The notes beneath the pieces are model-generated. The model made no database searches. It saw nothing but the letters and a program-made list of their open reading frames with translations, and was not told where the DNA came from. This document shows positions 52,065-61,673 of a DNA stretch of 64,000 nt, one piece after another (positions within the stretch are counted from its first letter, which is position 1; the number at the start of each line of letters is the position of its first letter). The stretch covers positions 1 to 64,000 of the forward strand of contig JAQCJI010000003.1 in assembly GCA_027593175.1 (NCBI GenBank). Direction: 5' to 3'. The translations under genes and the position numbers were made by a program. Origin of the DNA: Bacteroidota bacterium. GTDB taxonomy: Bacteria; Bacteroidota; Bacteroidia; Cytophagales; Cyclobacteriaceae.

Positions 52065-54893
52065 ATGTCACAAACTCAAGCCCATAAACTTTTTCTTTTG
52101 GATGCCATGGCCCTGATTTATAGGGCACATTTTGCCTTCAGTAAGAACCCCAGGATCAACTCCAAAGGGCTCAATACTGGGGTGATGCTTGGGTTCACCA
52201 ACACCCTTTTGGAGGTATTGGAAAAAGAACAACCCAGCCACATAGCAGTTGCATTTGATACCAAGGCGCCTACTTTTCGACATGTGCAGTATGCCCCCTA
52301 CAAGGCAAATCGACTGGAGCAGCCAGAAGACATTACCGTGTCTATCCCTTGGGTCAAGGAGATTTTGCGTGCCTTCAAAATCCCTGTTTTGGAATTGGAT
52401 GGATTTGAGGCAGACGACATTATTGGTACAATTGCAAAAAAAGCAGAAAAGGAATACTTTATGGTATACATGATGACTCCAGATAAGGACTACGGTCAAC
52501 TGGTGGACGAGCATATTTTTCTCTACAAGCCTGCCTTTATGGGAAATGGAGTGGATGTGATGGGTGTAAAGCAGGTCTGTGAAAAGTGGGATGTTACCCA
52601 TGTGGACCTTGTCCGGGATATTCTTGGACTTATGGGAGATGCGGTAGACAATATTCCCGGGATCCCTGGGATTGGAGAAAAAACAGCCGTTAAGCTCCTG
52701 AAGGAATACGGAACACTTGAAGGTATTCTAGAAAATGTAGACCAGCTCAAAGGCAAACAGAAAGAGAATGTTGAAAACTTTGCGCAGCAGGGGAGATTAT
52801 CAAAAGAATTGGCAACGATAAAAATCGATGTGCCAGTGGATTTTGATGAGGGAGACTTGAGGTATAAGGGATTTGACGCCGAAAAGCTACGGGGGATTTT
52901 TAGTGAGCTGGAGTTCCGAACCTTGGCCAGTCGAATTTTTAAGGAAGTCCCAGTAAAGAAGGTAGCAGCCTCCGCCCCTGCACAGATGGATCTTTTTGGT
53001 GTGCCTGCACCCAGAACAATAAGCCTGGTGGAGGACGAGGAGTTGGAAGAGGAAATTTCCCTCTCCACTCCATTTGTCTTGGACACCATTCATAGCAATG
53101 CCCACAATTACCACAAGATAAAAGGGAAGTCAGCTATTCAGGAGCTGGTGGAGTATTTGCTTTTGCAAAAAGAAATCTGCTTTGATACAGAAACGACTAG
53201 TTTGGACGCTATGAATGCCGAGCTGGTAGGTATTTCCTTCTCTTATGTGGAAGGGGAAGCGTATTACCTTCCTCTGGAGGCAGATCAAAAGGAGGCTCAA
53301 GCTGTGTTGGAGATCCTTAGGCCGGTCTTAGAAAATGCTGAAATCCTCAAAATCGGACAAAACATCAAGTATGACTTGCTCGTCCTCAAAAATTATGGGA
53401 TCGAAGTGAAGGGGACCCTGTACGATACCCTGCTGGCGCATTACCTCATCGAGCCAGAAGGCAAGCACGGCATGGACTGGCTGGCACAGCAGTACCTGCA
53501 ATACAAGCCTGTATCAATCACCGAATTGATTGGGAAGAAAGGCAAAGGGCAAGGAAATATGCGGGATGTGGAAGAGGATGAGGTGACGGCTTATGCATCC
53601 GAAGACGCAGACATTACCTTGAGACTGAAGGGGAAATTGGACCCAATTTTACTTTCCAACGGCTTGAAAAAACTGGTTGAGGAAGTAGAAAATCCGTTGA
53701 TCAGGGTATTGACTGACATGGAGTTCGAAGGAGTTCGCATAGATACGGGGAGCTTGGCAGAGCTGTCTGTGGCTTTGGAACAAGAAAGCAAGGAAATTGA
53801 AAAGAGGGTCTGTGAATTGGCGGGAGTACGATTTAATCTTGCTTCTCCCAAGCAGCTAGGGGAAGTGCTTTTCGAAAAGTTGAAATTAGACCCCAAAGCA
53901 AAAAAAACCAAGACAGGGCAATATGCCACCGGGGAAGAAATCTTGAGTAAGATGGCCGATGAACATGAAATCGCTCAGGCAATTCTCGAGCATCGACAAA
54001 TGATTAAGCTCAAATCCACTTACGTAGATGCGCTTCCTACGATGATCAACTCTAAAACAGGAAGAATTCACACCACCTACAATCAGTTCGTGGCGGCAAC
54101 AGGGCGTTTGTCTTCGATCAACCCCAACTTGCAAAATATTCCGATCCGGACGGCTAGGGGCAGAGAAATTAGAAAAGCATTTGTGCCTAGAGACGAGTAT
54201 TATGTGTTGCTGTCTGCCGATTATTCACAGATTGAACTTCGTTTGATGGCGGCATTTTCTCAGGATGAGTCCATGCTAGAAGCCTTTCGAACGGGGCGAG
54301 ATATCCACGCTACTACTGCAGCCAAAATCTTTAAGGTTCCCTTGGAGGGGGTGACGACTGACATGCGAAGAAAGGCTAAAACAGCCAATTTTGGCATTAT
54401 ATATGGTATCTCAGCCTTTGGCCTAGCCCAGCGACTTTCCATTCCTAGAGGGGAAGCGAAGGAAATTATCGATGCCTATTTCACAGAGTTCCCTGCCGTC
54501 AAACAGTACATGGATGGAGCAATTGAAAAGGCTCGGGCCCAGGAGTACGTGGAAACCATTCTTGGTCGCCGCCGCTACTTGCGCGATATCAATAGTCGTA
54601 ACATGACCATGCGGGGCTTTGCCGAAAGAAATGCCATCAATGCTCCTCTTCAAGGTTCTGCCGCAGATCTAATCAAAGTTGCCATGATTCATGTGCACGA
54701 CTGGATGAAAAAGGAAAAGCTGAAGTCAAAAATGATCCTTCAAGTGCACGATGAATTGGTGTTTGATGCGCATAAGGATGAGGTGGAGCTACTCAAAAAA
54801 AATATTCCCGGTTTGATGTCCAATGCCATCCCCCTCCCCGTGCCGATTGAAGTGGAAGTTGGTGTGGGAATGGATTGGTTGCAAGCGCATTAG
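52065..54893 (+). CDS. polA: DNA polymerase I
   Basis: Family A polymerase of 942 residues from the ATG at 52065; a TTG at 52011 would add 18 unlikely residues. The 5'-3' exonuclease domain (1-300) has FLLDAMALIYRAHFAF, LDGFEADDIIGT and GDAVDNIPGIPGIGEKTA. The 3'-5' exonuclease retains the DxE motif (CFDTETTSLDA), so proofreading is likely active. The polymerase shows YSQIELRL (motif A), RRKAKTANFGIIYG (motif B) and QVHDELVFD (motif C). Replaces RNA primers and repairs gaps. Confidence 0.97.
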   Translation: MSQTQAHKLFLLDAMALIYRAHFAFSKNPRINSKGLNTGVMLGFTNTLLEVLEKEQPSHIAVAFDTKAPTFRHVQYAPYKANRLEQPEDITVSIPWVKEILRAFKIPVLELDGFEADDIIGTIAKKAEKEYFMVYMMTPDKDYGQLVDEHIFLYKPAFMGNGVDVMGVKQVCEKWDVTHVDLVRDILGLMGDAVDNIPGIPGIGEKTAVKLLKEYGTLEGILENVDQLKGKQKENVENFAQQGRLSKELATIKIDVPVDFDEGDLRYKGFDAEKLRGIFSELEFRTLASRIFKEVPVKKVAASAPAQMDLFGVPAPRTISLVEDEELEEEISLSTPFVLDTIHSNAHNYHKIKGKSAIQELVEYLLLQKEICFDTETTSLDAMNAELVGISFSYVEGEAYYLPLEADQKEAQAVLEILRPVLENAEILKIGQNIKYDLLVLKNYGIEVKGTLYDTLLAHYLIEPEGKHGMDWLAQQYLQYKPVSITELIGKKGKGQGNMRDVEEDEVTAYASEDADITLRLKGKLDPILLSNGLKKLVEEVENPLIRVLTDMEFEGVRIDTGSLAELSVALEQESKEIEKRVCELAGVRFNLASPKQLGEVLFEKLKLDPKAKKTKTGQYATGEEILSKMADEHEIAQAILEHRQMIKLKSTYVDALPTMINSKTGRIHTTYNQFVAATGRLSSINPNLQNIPIRTARGREIRKAFVPRDEYYVLLSADYSQIELRLMAAFSQDESMLEAFRTGRDIHATTAAKIFKVPLEGVTTDMRRKAKTANFGIIYGISAFGLAQRLSIPRGEAKEIIDAYFTEFPAVKQYMDGAIEKARAQEYVETILGRRRYLRDINSRNMTMRGFAERNAINAPLQGSAADLIKVAMIHVHDWMKKEKLKSKMILQVHDELVFDAHKDEVELLKKNIPGLMSNAIPLPVPIEVEVGVGMDWLQAH

Positions 54894-54905
54894 AAGTAGA
54901 AAGGC

Positions 54906-55080
54906 GCTAGTATCAAGTGGCAAGACGTGAAAATCTGCATGAAGTACCATGTACAAGGTACCAAGTATGAATTTCTAGAAAGAGAGTAATTCTGCTTTTT
55001 GATTGCCTATTGGTCTTTTTCTTTGGAAACACAACGTTCATTTAGAAAATACTTTGTACTTGGTACTTTGTACCTTGTAC
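54906..55080. repeat. intergenic repeat island between polA and radA
   Basis: GCTAGTATCAAG (54906-54917) is the exact reverse complement of CTTGATACTAGC at 5756-5767 and 9091-9102. GTACAAGGTACCAAGTA (54951-54967) is inverted relative to TACTTGGTACTTTGTACC (55057-55074). The island therefore has inverted ends like the one at 8992-9231. No gene is present. Confidence 0.5.
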
Positions 55081-55099
55081 AACCTTAAATTCCTTTCCC

Positions 55100-56473
55100 T
55101 TGGCTAAAGTTAAAACTACCTTTTTCTGTCAAAACTGCGGGACGCAAAGTCCCAAATGGATTGGTAAGTGTCCTTCTTGTGGAGAGTGGAACACCTATGT
55201 AGAAGAAATTATTCAAAAAGATGAGCCTGGAAAAGGAAGTTGGAAACCGCAAGGGTCTGGGCTCAAAAAAGTTAGTGCCCCCAAAAAAATTGATGAGGTC
55301 AATTACGATGAGCAGCCCCGATGGATTACTTCCGACCCAGAATTGGATCGGGTCCTGGGAGGAGGAATTGTATCGGGGTCTCTGGTTTTGATTGGGGGTG
55401 AACCCGGAATCGGTAAGTCTACGCTTATGCTTCAGATAGCCTTGACGCTAAAAGGCAAGAAAGTGCTCTACGTTTCTGGAGAAGAAAGTGAGGCGCAAAT
55501 AAAAATGCGAGCAGATCGAATGGCAGCTAAAAATCCGGATTGCTATGTTCTTTCTGAAACCAATACTCAACAGATTTTTCAACAAATAGAGGCCCTTGAC
55601 CCCGACTTTTTGGTTATTGATTCCATCCAAACCCTCCACAGTCAATATGTGGAATCTGCGGCTGGATCGGTTTCCCAGGTGCGCGAATGCACCGCAGAGT
55701 TGATGAAGTTTGCCAAGGAGACTGGGACGCCTGTATTTTTGATTGGTCATATCACTAAGGATGGCTCCATTGCTGGGCCCAAAGTTTTAGAACATATGGT
55801 GGATACTGTGTTGCAATTTGAAGGGGACCGGCATCTGACCTACCGCATTTTACGAACTTCCAAAAACCGCTTTGGTTCTACGCACGAATTGGGGATCTAT
55901 GAAATGCGTGCGGAGGGATTAAGAGCCGTTTCTAATCCATCCGAAATCCTGCTCACACAGCGAGAAGAGGTGCTCAATGGAGTTGCTATCGGTGCAATGT
56001 TAGAGGGTAACCGCCCCCTACTGATCGAGATTCAGTCCCTAGTCAGCCCAGCTACCTACGGCACCCCACAGCGGAGCAGCACGGGCCACGATGCCAAGCG
56101 ACTCAATATGCTTTTGGCAGTTTTAGAAAAACGGGGAGGCATGCGCCTCGGACAGCAAGATGTATTTTTGAATGTGGCAGGAGGACTACGCGTAGACGAT
56201 CCGGGGCTAGACCTTGCCGTCTGTGCATCGTTAATTTCAAGTTATGAGGATACACCCGTCTCAGAGCAAATTTGCTTTGCGGGAGAGGTGGGCTTGGGTG
56301 GAGAAATCCGTGCTGTTTCGCGTATCGAAAACCGTATTGCGGAAGCAGAGAAGCTGGGCTTCAAAAAAATTATGGTTTCCAAGTATGCAGTTAAAGGCCT
56401 GGATTTGAGAAAGTTTAAAATTCAAATCATCCAAGTAAGCAAGTTGGAAGAGATGTATCAATTGATTTTTTAA
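55100..56473 (+). CDS. radA: DNA repair protein RadA
   Basis: RecA-like branch-migration ATPase, 457 residues. The start is TTG (55100), supported by the family N-terminus AKVKTTFFCQNCG. The four-cysteine zinc finger (CQNCG ... CPSCGEW), Walker A GGEPGIGKSTLMLQ, the RadA signature KNRFGSTHELGIYEM and a C-terminal Lon-like domain (FAGEVGLGGEIRAVSRIENR) are all present. It helps process recombination intermediates. The upstream DNA is the repeat island at 54906-55080. Confidence 0.96.
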   Translation: MAKVKTTFFCQNCGTQSPKWIGKCPSCGEWNTYVEEIIQKDEPGKGSWKPQGSGLKKVSAPKKIDEVNYDEQPRWITSDPELDRVLGGGIVSGSLVLIGGEPGIGKSTLMLQIALTLKGKKVLYVSGEESEAQIKMRADRMAAKNPDCYVLSETNTQQIFQQIEALDPDFLVIDSIQTLHSQYVESAAGSVSQVRECTAELMKFAKETGTPVFLIGHITKDGSIAGPKVLEHMVDTVLQFEGDRHLTYRILRTSKNRFGSTHELGIYEMRAEGLRAVSNPSEILLTQREEVLNGVAIGAMLEGNRPLLIEIQSLVSPATYGTPQRSSTGHDAKRLNMLLAVLEKRGGMRLGQQDVFLNVAGGLRVDDPGLDLAVCASLISSYEDTPVSEQICFAGEVGLGGEIRAVSRIENRIAEAEKLGFKKIMVSKYAVKGLDLRKFKIQIIQVSKLEEMYQLIF

Positions 56474-56513
56474 AGGGAATCCTACTCTGAAAATCAACCC
56501 AACAACTAAAAAA

Positions 56514-56753
56514 ATGAAACCGAGCACAACCTCAAAAAATTGGCCTTTGGGCCTTGGCCTTTTCTTTTTGGTGCTGGGTACGGGTCCATTGGCTATGGTT
56601 ATGTTCGCTGCCAAGTTGGGCTTTGGCAACGATCCGAATCCGAACCCAGTTATTTTGGGAATTTTGGCGGGACTTACCTTTTATCCCTCTCTCGGCTTGG
56701 TAGCCTAGGGGCTCTACCGAAGGAGAAAGGAAAAAAATACTTCTAGGAAATAG
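56514..56753 (+). pseudogene. small membrane protein gene with in-frame TAG near its end
   Basis: The open frame 56514-56708 gives 64 residues with two hydrophobic helices (about 11-33 and 46-64), ending LGLVA. The same frame continues past TAG (56706-56708) as GLYRRRKEKNTSRK to a second stop at 56751-56753. A basic tail right after a membrane helix is the usual positive-inside end, so the original protein was probably 79 residues with, for example, Trp at the TAG. The truncated form may still be made. Family not recognised. It follows radA by 40 nt. Confidence 0.55.
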
Positions 56754-56823
56754 GAGGGCATTTCTCTGTGCCTTGGCAATTTTCATTCTGTTTGTGCAAC
56801 TTACAGCCCTAAACCTCTCGCCC

Positions 56824-57192
56824 ATGAAAGCCCTCCTGACCATCGGACTCCTCGTACTTTTCAATACCTTTATGATCTTGGCCTGGTACGGTCATTTGAA
56901 GTTTGCAGAATGGAAATGGTTTAGCAAGCTTGGCCTAGTTTCAGTAATCTTGATTAGCTTGGGCATAGCTTTATTAAAATATTTCTTTCAAGTACCAGCT
57001 AATAAAATTGAATTTTCTGGCAATAGCGGGCCTTTTTTCTTGATTCAACTTAAGGTCTTATAAGAGGGGATCTCCTTGGTAGTCTTTCTGTTCTTTTCCC
57101 TGATTGCCTTTAAAATAGAGACACTAAAACTGAAAAATATGAAGGGTATTTTCTTCCTAATTCTTGCTGGGTATTTTATTTCCAAAAAATAA
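56824..57192 (+). pseudogene. DUF486 (DMT-family) membrane protein gene with internal TAA
   Basis: The frame from the ATG at 56824 encodes MKALLTIGLLVLFN, AWYGHLKF, QVPANKIEF and GPFFLIQLKVL, the hallmarks of the DUF486 family (about 115-122 residues). TAA at 57061-57063 falls at codon 80, where relatives, as I recall them, have Gln (LKVIQE). The same frame then continues EGISLVVFLFFSLIAF ... AGYFISKK to a proper stop at 57190-57192, which runs straight into a terminator. One nonsense change therefore removes the last third, including the final helices. A TTG-started form from 56773 would add 17 residues. Confidence 0.8.
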
Positions 57193-57210
57193 GCCCAAAC
57201 GGGCTTTTTT
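57191..57210 (+). terminator. terminator after the DUF486 gene
   Basis: AAGCCC/GGGCTT stem with AAAC loop, preceded by A residues and followed by TTTT. It overlaps the distal stop codon (57190-57192), supporting that as the original gene end. It lies 11 nt before the decarboxylase start. Confidence 0.75.
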
Positions 57211-57221
57211 CACTTCTGCTC

Positions 57222-58697
57222 ATGACTCCAACCGATCCCATTCCCGACCAATCGCTAGATCCCAAAGATTGGGAAGCTATGCGTCGCCTTGGCCACCAGA
57301 TGGTCGATGACCTGATCGACTATTGGGCGGGCATTCGCGAGCAAAAAATATGGAGACCGATTCCAGACGAGGTCAAACAGGTTTTGAATCAGCCCATTCC
57401 AGAACAGGGGCAATCTCCTGAAGAGGTTTACCGGGAGTTTAAGAAATACATTTTTCCCTACAACAAGGGCAATGTTCATCCTCGATTCTTTGCTTGGATC
57501 CAGGGGACGGGCACTCCAATGGGAACTTTTGCGGACTTGCTTGCTTCGGGGATGAATCCAAATACTACCATCGGGGAGCATTCGGCGATGTATGTGGATC
57601 GGCAGGTGGTCAACTGGTGCAAGCAGCTCATGAATTTTCCGGAAGAAGCCTCTGGAATCTTAGTCAGTGGAGGCTCTATGGCTAATATTACTGCCCTTGC
57701 TGTTGCTAGGAACTCCTTTGGGGAAGAAAAAATTCGGCAAAGAGGGCTCAAAGCAGCCTCTGGCCAATTGCTAATTTACTGCTCGGTAGAGACGCACTCC
57801 TGCATACAAAAGGCGGTGGAAATTCTTGGGCTTGGTACCGATGCTGTACGCAAAATTGGGGTGAATGAACGTTTTGAAATGGATACTGAGCTGCTGAAAG
57901 TCCAGCTGGAAAAGGACCTTCAGGCAGGATTCCTTCCCTTCTGTTTGGTGGGCACCGCAGGCACAGTCAATACAGGGGCCATCGACCCCATGGAGGAACT
58001 GTTGGAGATTTCCAAGGCCTACCAACTCTGGTTTCATGTAGATGGAGCCTATGGGGCATTGGCCAAACTTGACCCTAGTTATGCTCCACCGCTAAGGGCA
58101 ATAGAACAAGCAGATAGCCTAGCCTTTGACCTACACAAGTGGCTGTATGTGCCTTATGAAGTGGGTTGTACCCTGATTCGTGATGCTAAAAAACATCGCG
58201 ATGCCTTTGCTATAACGCCCAATTACCTCCTACAGGAGCAGCGAGGACTTTCTGGAGGATTGGATTCTATCAACAATTATGGATTTGAGCTCTCTCGTGG
58301 CTTTAAAGCATTGAAAGTTTGGATGTCAATTAAGGAGCAGGGAAGGGAGAAATATGCGGCCATGATTGCTCAGAATAACCGTCATGCAGCCTATTTGGCA
58401 GCGCTCGTAGAAGAAAACCCATACCTGGAACTCACGGCCCCACTCTCCATGAGTATTACTTGCTTCCGAATGACTCAGCCCGGCTGGGAGGAAGAAGCGC
58501 TCAGAGAACTCAATAAGGAAATCCTACTCCGTCTTCAGGAAGAGGGAATTGCTGCCCCTAGTTCGACGATATTGAACGGGAAGTATACCCTGCGGGTGGC
58601 GAATACCAACCAACGAACCCGTAAGGAAGATATGGAGCTGTTGGTGCGAGAGGTGATTCGTATTGGAAAACAGAAAATTGCGGAGGGTAAAACTTGA
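57222..58697 (+). CDS. group II pyridoxal-dependent decarboxylase (aromatic amino acid type)
   Basis: A 491-residue PLP enzyme of the glutamate/aromatic-L-amino-acid decarboxylase family. It shows HPRFFAWIQGTGTP near the start, SGGSMANITAL, the PLP-stacking His in CSVETHSC, LWFHVDGAYG (Asp that binds the pyridine N) and the Schiff-base lysine in FDLHKWLYVPYEVGC. Length and the N-terminal HPRFFA block resemble tyrosine/DOPA/tryptophan decarboxylases; substrate cannot be fixed from sequence. It stands alone downstream of a terminator. Confidence 0.87.
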   Translation: MTPTDPIPDQSLDPKDWEAMRRLGHQMVDDLIDYWAGIREQKIWRPIPDEVKQVLNQPIPEQGQSPEEVYREFKKYIFPYNKGNVHPRFFAWIQGTGTPMGTFADLLASGMNPNTTIGEHSAMYVDRQVVNWCKQLMNFPEEASGILVSGGSMANITALAVARNSFGEEKIRQRGLKAASGQLLIYCSVETHSCIQKAVEILGLGTDAVRKIGVNERFEMDTELLKVQLEKDLQAGFLPFCLVGTAGTVNTGAIDPMEELLEISKAYQLWFHVDGAYGALAKLDPSYAPPLRAIEQADSLAFDLHKWLYVPYEVGCTLIRDAKKHRDAFAITPNYLLQEQRGLSGGLDSINNYGFELSRGFKALKVWMSIKEQGREKYAAMIAQNNRHAAYLAALVEENPYLELTAPLSMSITCFRMTQPGWEEEALRELNKEILLRLQEEGIAAPSSTILNGKYTLRVANTNQRTRKEDMELLVREVIRIGKQKIAEGKT

Positions 58698-58748
58698 ATT
58701 GGCTCAATTTTCGCTGGGTATAGTTTTGACATCTAAATAAAACCAACT

Positions 58749-59192
58749 ATGCGAAAAGGAACACGAGTTATTCTGATTTTTGCAGCCCTATTTTTTGGTG
58801 CAATCACCGCTCAGGCACAAGAAATTGGCCTTCGATTTGGGCACATTAACGGCAACAATGTGGCTCTAGATGGAATATTCTCTACAGGAGAATTTAGTAG
58901 AGTACACGGAAATCTAAGCTTTGGACAGAATGGACTTGGATTGGATGCACTTTGGAACCCGATTTATGATGATATTCCAGATACCAAACTCAAGTGGTAT
59001 GCGGGCTTTGGTCCATCGGTATACCTTTCAGAAAACTTTAGGCTAGGAGGAGCAGGGGAAGTAGGTGTTGAATATAACTTCAAAGAAGTCCCTATAAGTC
59101 TTGGCCTGGATTTTAGGCCTTATCTGTTTTTGGTGGAGGTCACCGAATTTAGAGCTGGCTTTGGATTCAATGCACGCTGGAGGTTGAATTGA
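58749..59192 (+). CDS. secreted small beta-barrel-like protein of unknown function
   Basis: A 147-residue protein with a clear signal peptide (cleavage near AITAQAQE). The mature part alternates short beta strands and Gly/Asn turns (LGLDALWNPIY, KLKWYAGFGPSVYL, AGEVGVEYNF, GLDFRPYLF) and ends with an aromatic-rich strand (FNARWRLN), as in small outer-membrane barrels. No specific family was recognised. A terminator follows 20 nt after the stop. Confidence 0.7.
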   Translation: MRKGTRVILIFAALFFGAITAQAQEIGLRFGHINGNNVALDGIFSTGEFSRVHGNLSFGQNGLGLDALWNPIYDDIPDTKLKWYAGFGPSVYLSENFRLGGAGEVGVEYNFKEVPISLGLDFRPYLFLVEVTEFRAGFGFNARWRLN

Positions 59193-59212
59193 TATTCTCT
59201 TCCGAATTGCTT

Positions 59213-59240
59213 AACCCGCCTAATTCATGGCGGGTTTTTA
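59213..59240 (+). terminator. terminator between convergent genes
   Basis: AACCCGCC (59213-59220) and GGCGGGTT (59229-59236) form an 8-bp stem with an 8-nt loop and TTTTT after it on the plus strand. It mainly serves the barrel-protein gene. Confidence 0.8.
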
Positions 59241-59249
59241 GTTTACCGC

Positions 59250-61652
59250 TTAGAACTCGACGATTAAGCCTACTGTCGGAAGTAATGACCCTGCTGGATT
59301 AGCAATCGATTTGAGTTGGTAACGACTTGGATCGCTGGGGTCCAAGATGAGGTTTCCTTGCCCATTTCGTACTGGTAGTATAACTGGAGCTTGTTCCGCC
59401 TGAAAGTTGTAGGCGTTTTGAATGTCAAAGTACCAATTGAGGGTCCATCGATCAAAAAAATACTTTTTATCCACGCGAATGTCTAGTTGATGAAAGGGTT
59501 TAAGTCGAATGCCATTGATCTGCGAAAAATCCAAGATGGCGGCATTGCGTAAATCCCAGTTCTCTCGAAGACTCGAGGAACTCAGATCAGATGGAGTATA
59601 GGGGGTTCCACCCAAAAACCGCCATCTTCCCCCCAATTCCCAGTTTTTTGTAAAGCGCTTGCCGGCAGTCATGCTGACGATAAATCGATTGTCCCAAGAA
59701 GAAGGAATCATACCTTTGGAGTTGGGGTTGCTAAACTCACTGCGCACTAAGGTTAGGGAGGCGATTCCATAGAAATTTCGGTAGAGGCGCTGTTGAGCAA
59801 AAACCTCTAATCCATAGGCTCTTCCTGTGGAGTTTGATAGGACAGGCTCGTTTCCAATAGCCCCAAAATCTGCACCTAAATTGGCGAGGGAAATGCCATT
59901 CCGAATGGAGCTTGGGTAGTGGCTGTACTTTTTGTAAAAGGCTTCTGCTGTAAATCTTCTCAATTTTTCGGGTGCCAGGTATTCTATACCTCCAATCAGC
60001 TGTGCATTTCGGATAAATCGTACATCATTGTCTTGGTTGACAAATTCTCCCGCATTGTTTTGAAATCCGAGTATGGTATAGGCAGGCCGTTGGTAGTAAA
60101 TGCCGGCATTTGCAGTAGCAAAAAGGTTGGGCCTGAGTTGATAGGAAATGGAAAATCGTGGACTGAGCTGGTTCAGCGGGTTGAATGCAGTCTTGGCAAA
60201 GTCAGACCCATCCATTCGTATTCCTCCACTCAAGAGTAGCCGATCGTTCAACCAATTTTTGGTACCCGATACAAAAGCCCCATAGCTTGTATAGTTTGAA
60301 GTAGCCAATAAGTCAATGGTTCCACCAGTTTGGGAAAGCACGGCTCGGTCAAAGTTATCAATCAAGTAGCGGGAATATTCCAGGTTGATGCCATATTTGA
60401 GGGTGTAGCCCTTACCAAAAATGCTGTTTTCTGCACGAAACTTGTTTTCGGACTCCTGCGAGCGGTACTTGAAAAGTAGATTTTTCTCGTCTCCTTCTTG
60501 ATTTCCAGCATATTTATAGGATTCGTTGTTGAGCATATTTCTGCTCAACACAAAAGTCCAAAATCCGTTGTCGCGAAAGCGTTTTAGCTTGGCGCCAGTC
60601 GTGTAATTCCACTGGGATTGTACAGGGAGGACATTCAAGAGGTAAAGTCGATTTTCTTTTTCCTCTAGCGTTTCTTCCTCGGGCGCATCTTCGTTAAGGG
60701 CAAATTGATCAATTGCTCCTAGCCCTATAAAGGTCAACTCGGTTTTTGAATTGATTTTGGTAGTGGTTTTTACCTGAAAATCATTGAAGGTGGGTAGGAA
60801 GGGCAACTGAAGCAAACGAAATAATCCCTGGAGGTAAGATCTTCTGGCGGACAGGGAATAAGTAGTTTTTGGAGAGAGAGGGCCCTCATTGGAAAGTGTC
60901 AATTCGGATGCGCCTACCGTCAGTTGGGTTGCCATGCGGTCTCTCCTTCCTTCATTAAGCTGAATATCAAAAAAAGAACTCAAGCCATTCATACGATTAG
61001 CTGGAAATCCCCCTGTAATTAGATCCACACTTTTTATCAAATTGACATTCAGGATTCCTACAGGACCTCCAGAGGATCCTTGCGTGGAGAAGTGGTTGAT
61101 AACAGGAACCTCAATTTCATCTACAAAAAAGCGGTTCTCGTTTGGCGCACCGCCGCGGATCAAGATGTCGTTACGGAAACTTGGGGTGCTTGCTACTCCG
61201 GGAAGTGACTGGATCACTCGGGAGATGTCTCTATTGCCGCCTGGATAGCGCTCGATTTCGTTAGTGTTGAGCTTTCTTACGGATAGAGGGGTTTCTTCAG
61301 AGCGGGTAAATTCACTGCTGACCACCACTTCGCTTAGTTCGGAAGCATCTTCTACAAGGCTAAAATCCAATTGAATTGGCTTTGCCAAGCTCACTTGTAT
61401 TTCGAATGCGGTAGACGATTTATAGCCTACATAGCTCGCCCGCAGATTGTAAAGACCTGCAGGGATATTGCTGATTTCGTAGAATCCCTCCTCGTTGGTG
61501 ATGGCTCCTAGCTCTGTATTGAGTAGGAGCACATTGGCAAATGCAATAGGTTGGTTGTTGATGGGATTGGTAATCTTCCCTCGGATTATTCCTTGTCCCA
61601 TACTTGTAAGGGAAAGGAGAAAGAGGAATCCAAAGAGACCTGTGATTCGCAT
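59250..61652 (-). CDS. TonB-dependent outer membrane receptor with CarboxypepD_reg-like domain
   Basis: An 800-residue receptor. A signal peptide (to about residue 19) is followed by a carboxypeptidase-regulatory-like beta-sandwich (IRGKITNPINNQPIAFANVLL ... YVGYKS, split here, about 22-105). The plug domain (DISRVIQSLPGVAST, DILIRGGAPNENRFFVDEIE) and a 22-strand barrel follow, ending in the aromatic terminal strand LPTVGLIVEF. No SusD partner is adjacent, so it is not a classical SusCD pair. It starts 21 nt after crtW and is probably cotranscribed with the carotenoid genes; its ligand is unknown. Confidence 0.9.
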   Translation of the reverse strand: MRITGLFGFLFLLSLTSMGQGIIRGKITNPINNQPIAFANVLLLNTELGAITNEEGFYEISNIPAGLYNLRASYVGYKSSTAFEIQVSLAKPIQLDFSLVEDASELSEVVVSSEFTRSEETPLSVRKLNTNEIERYPGGNRDISRVIQSLPGVASTPSFRNDILIRGGAPNENRFFVDEIEVPVINHFSTQGSSGGPVGILNVNLIKSVDLITGGFPANRMNGLSSFFDIQLNEGRRDRMATQLTVGASELTLSNEGPLSPKTTYSLSARRSYLQGLFRLLQLPFLPTFNDFQVKTTTKINSKTELTFIGLGAIDQFALNEDAPEEETLEEKENRLYLLNVLPVQSQWNYTTGAKLKRFRDNGFWTFVLSRNMLNNESYKYAGNQEGDEKNLLFKYRSQESENKFRAENSIFGKGYTLKYGINLEYSRYLIDNFDRAVLSQTGGTIDLLATSNYTSYGAFVSGTKNWLNDRLLLSGGIRMDGSDFAKTAFNPLNQLSPRFSISYQLRPNLFATANAGIYYQRPAYTILGFQNNAGEFVNQDNDVRFIRNAQLIGGIEYLAPEKLRRFTAEAFYKKYSHYPSSIRNGISLANLGADFGAIGNEPVLSNSTGRAYGLEVFAQQRLYRNFYGIASLTLVRSEFSNPNSKGMIPSSWDNRFIVSMTAGKRFTKNWELGGRWRFLGGTPYTPSDLSSSSLRENWDLRNAAILDFSQINGIRLKPFHQLDIRVDKKYFFDRWTLNWYFDIQNAYNFQAEQAPVILPVRNGQGNLILDPSDPSRYQLKSIANPAGSLLPTVGLIVEF

Positions 61653-61673
61653 GGTTACTTGTGGCTTAGTGCT

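Noticed and set aside
52068-53089. Long minus-strand frames opposite polA
   Set aside because: Fully antisense to conserved polymerase I exonuclease sequence; low-complexity Ser/Phe translations.
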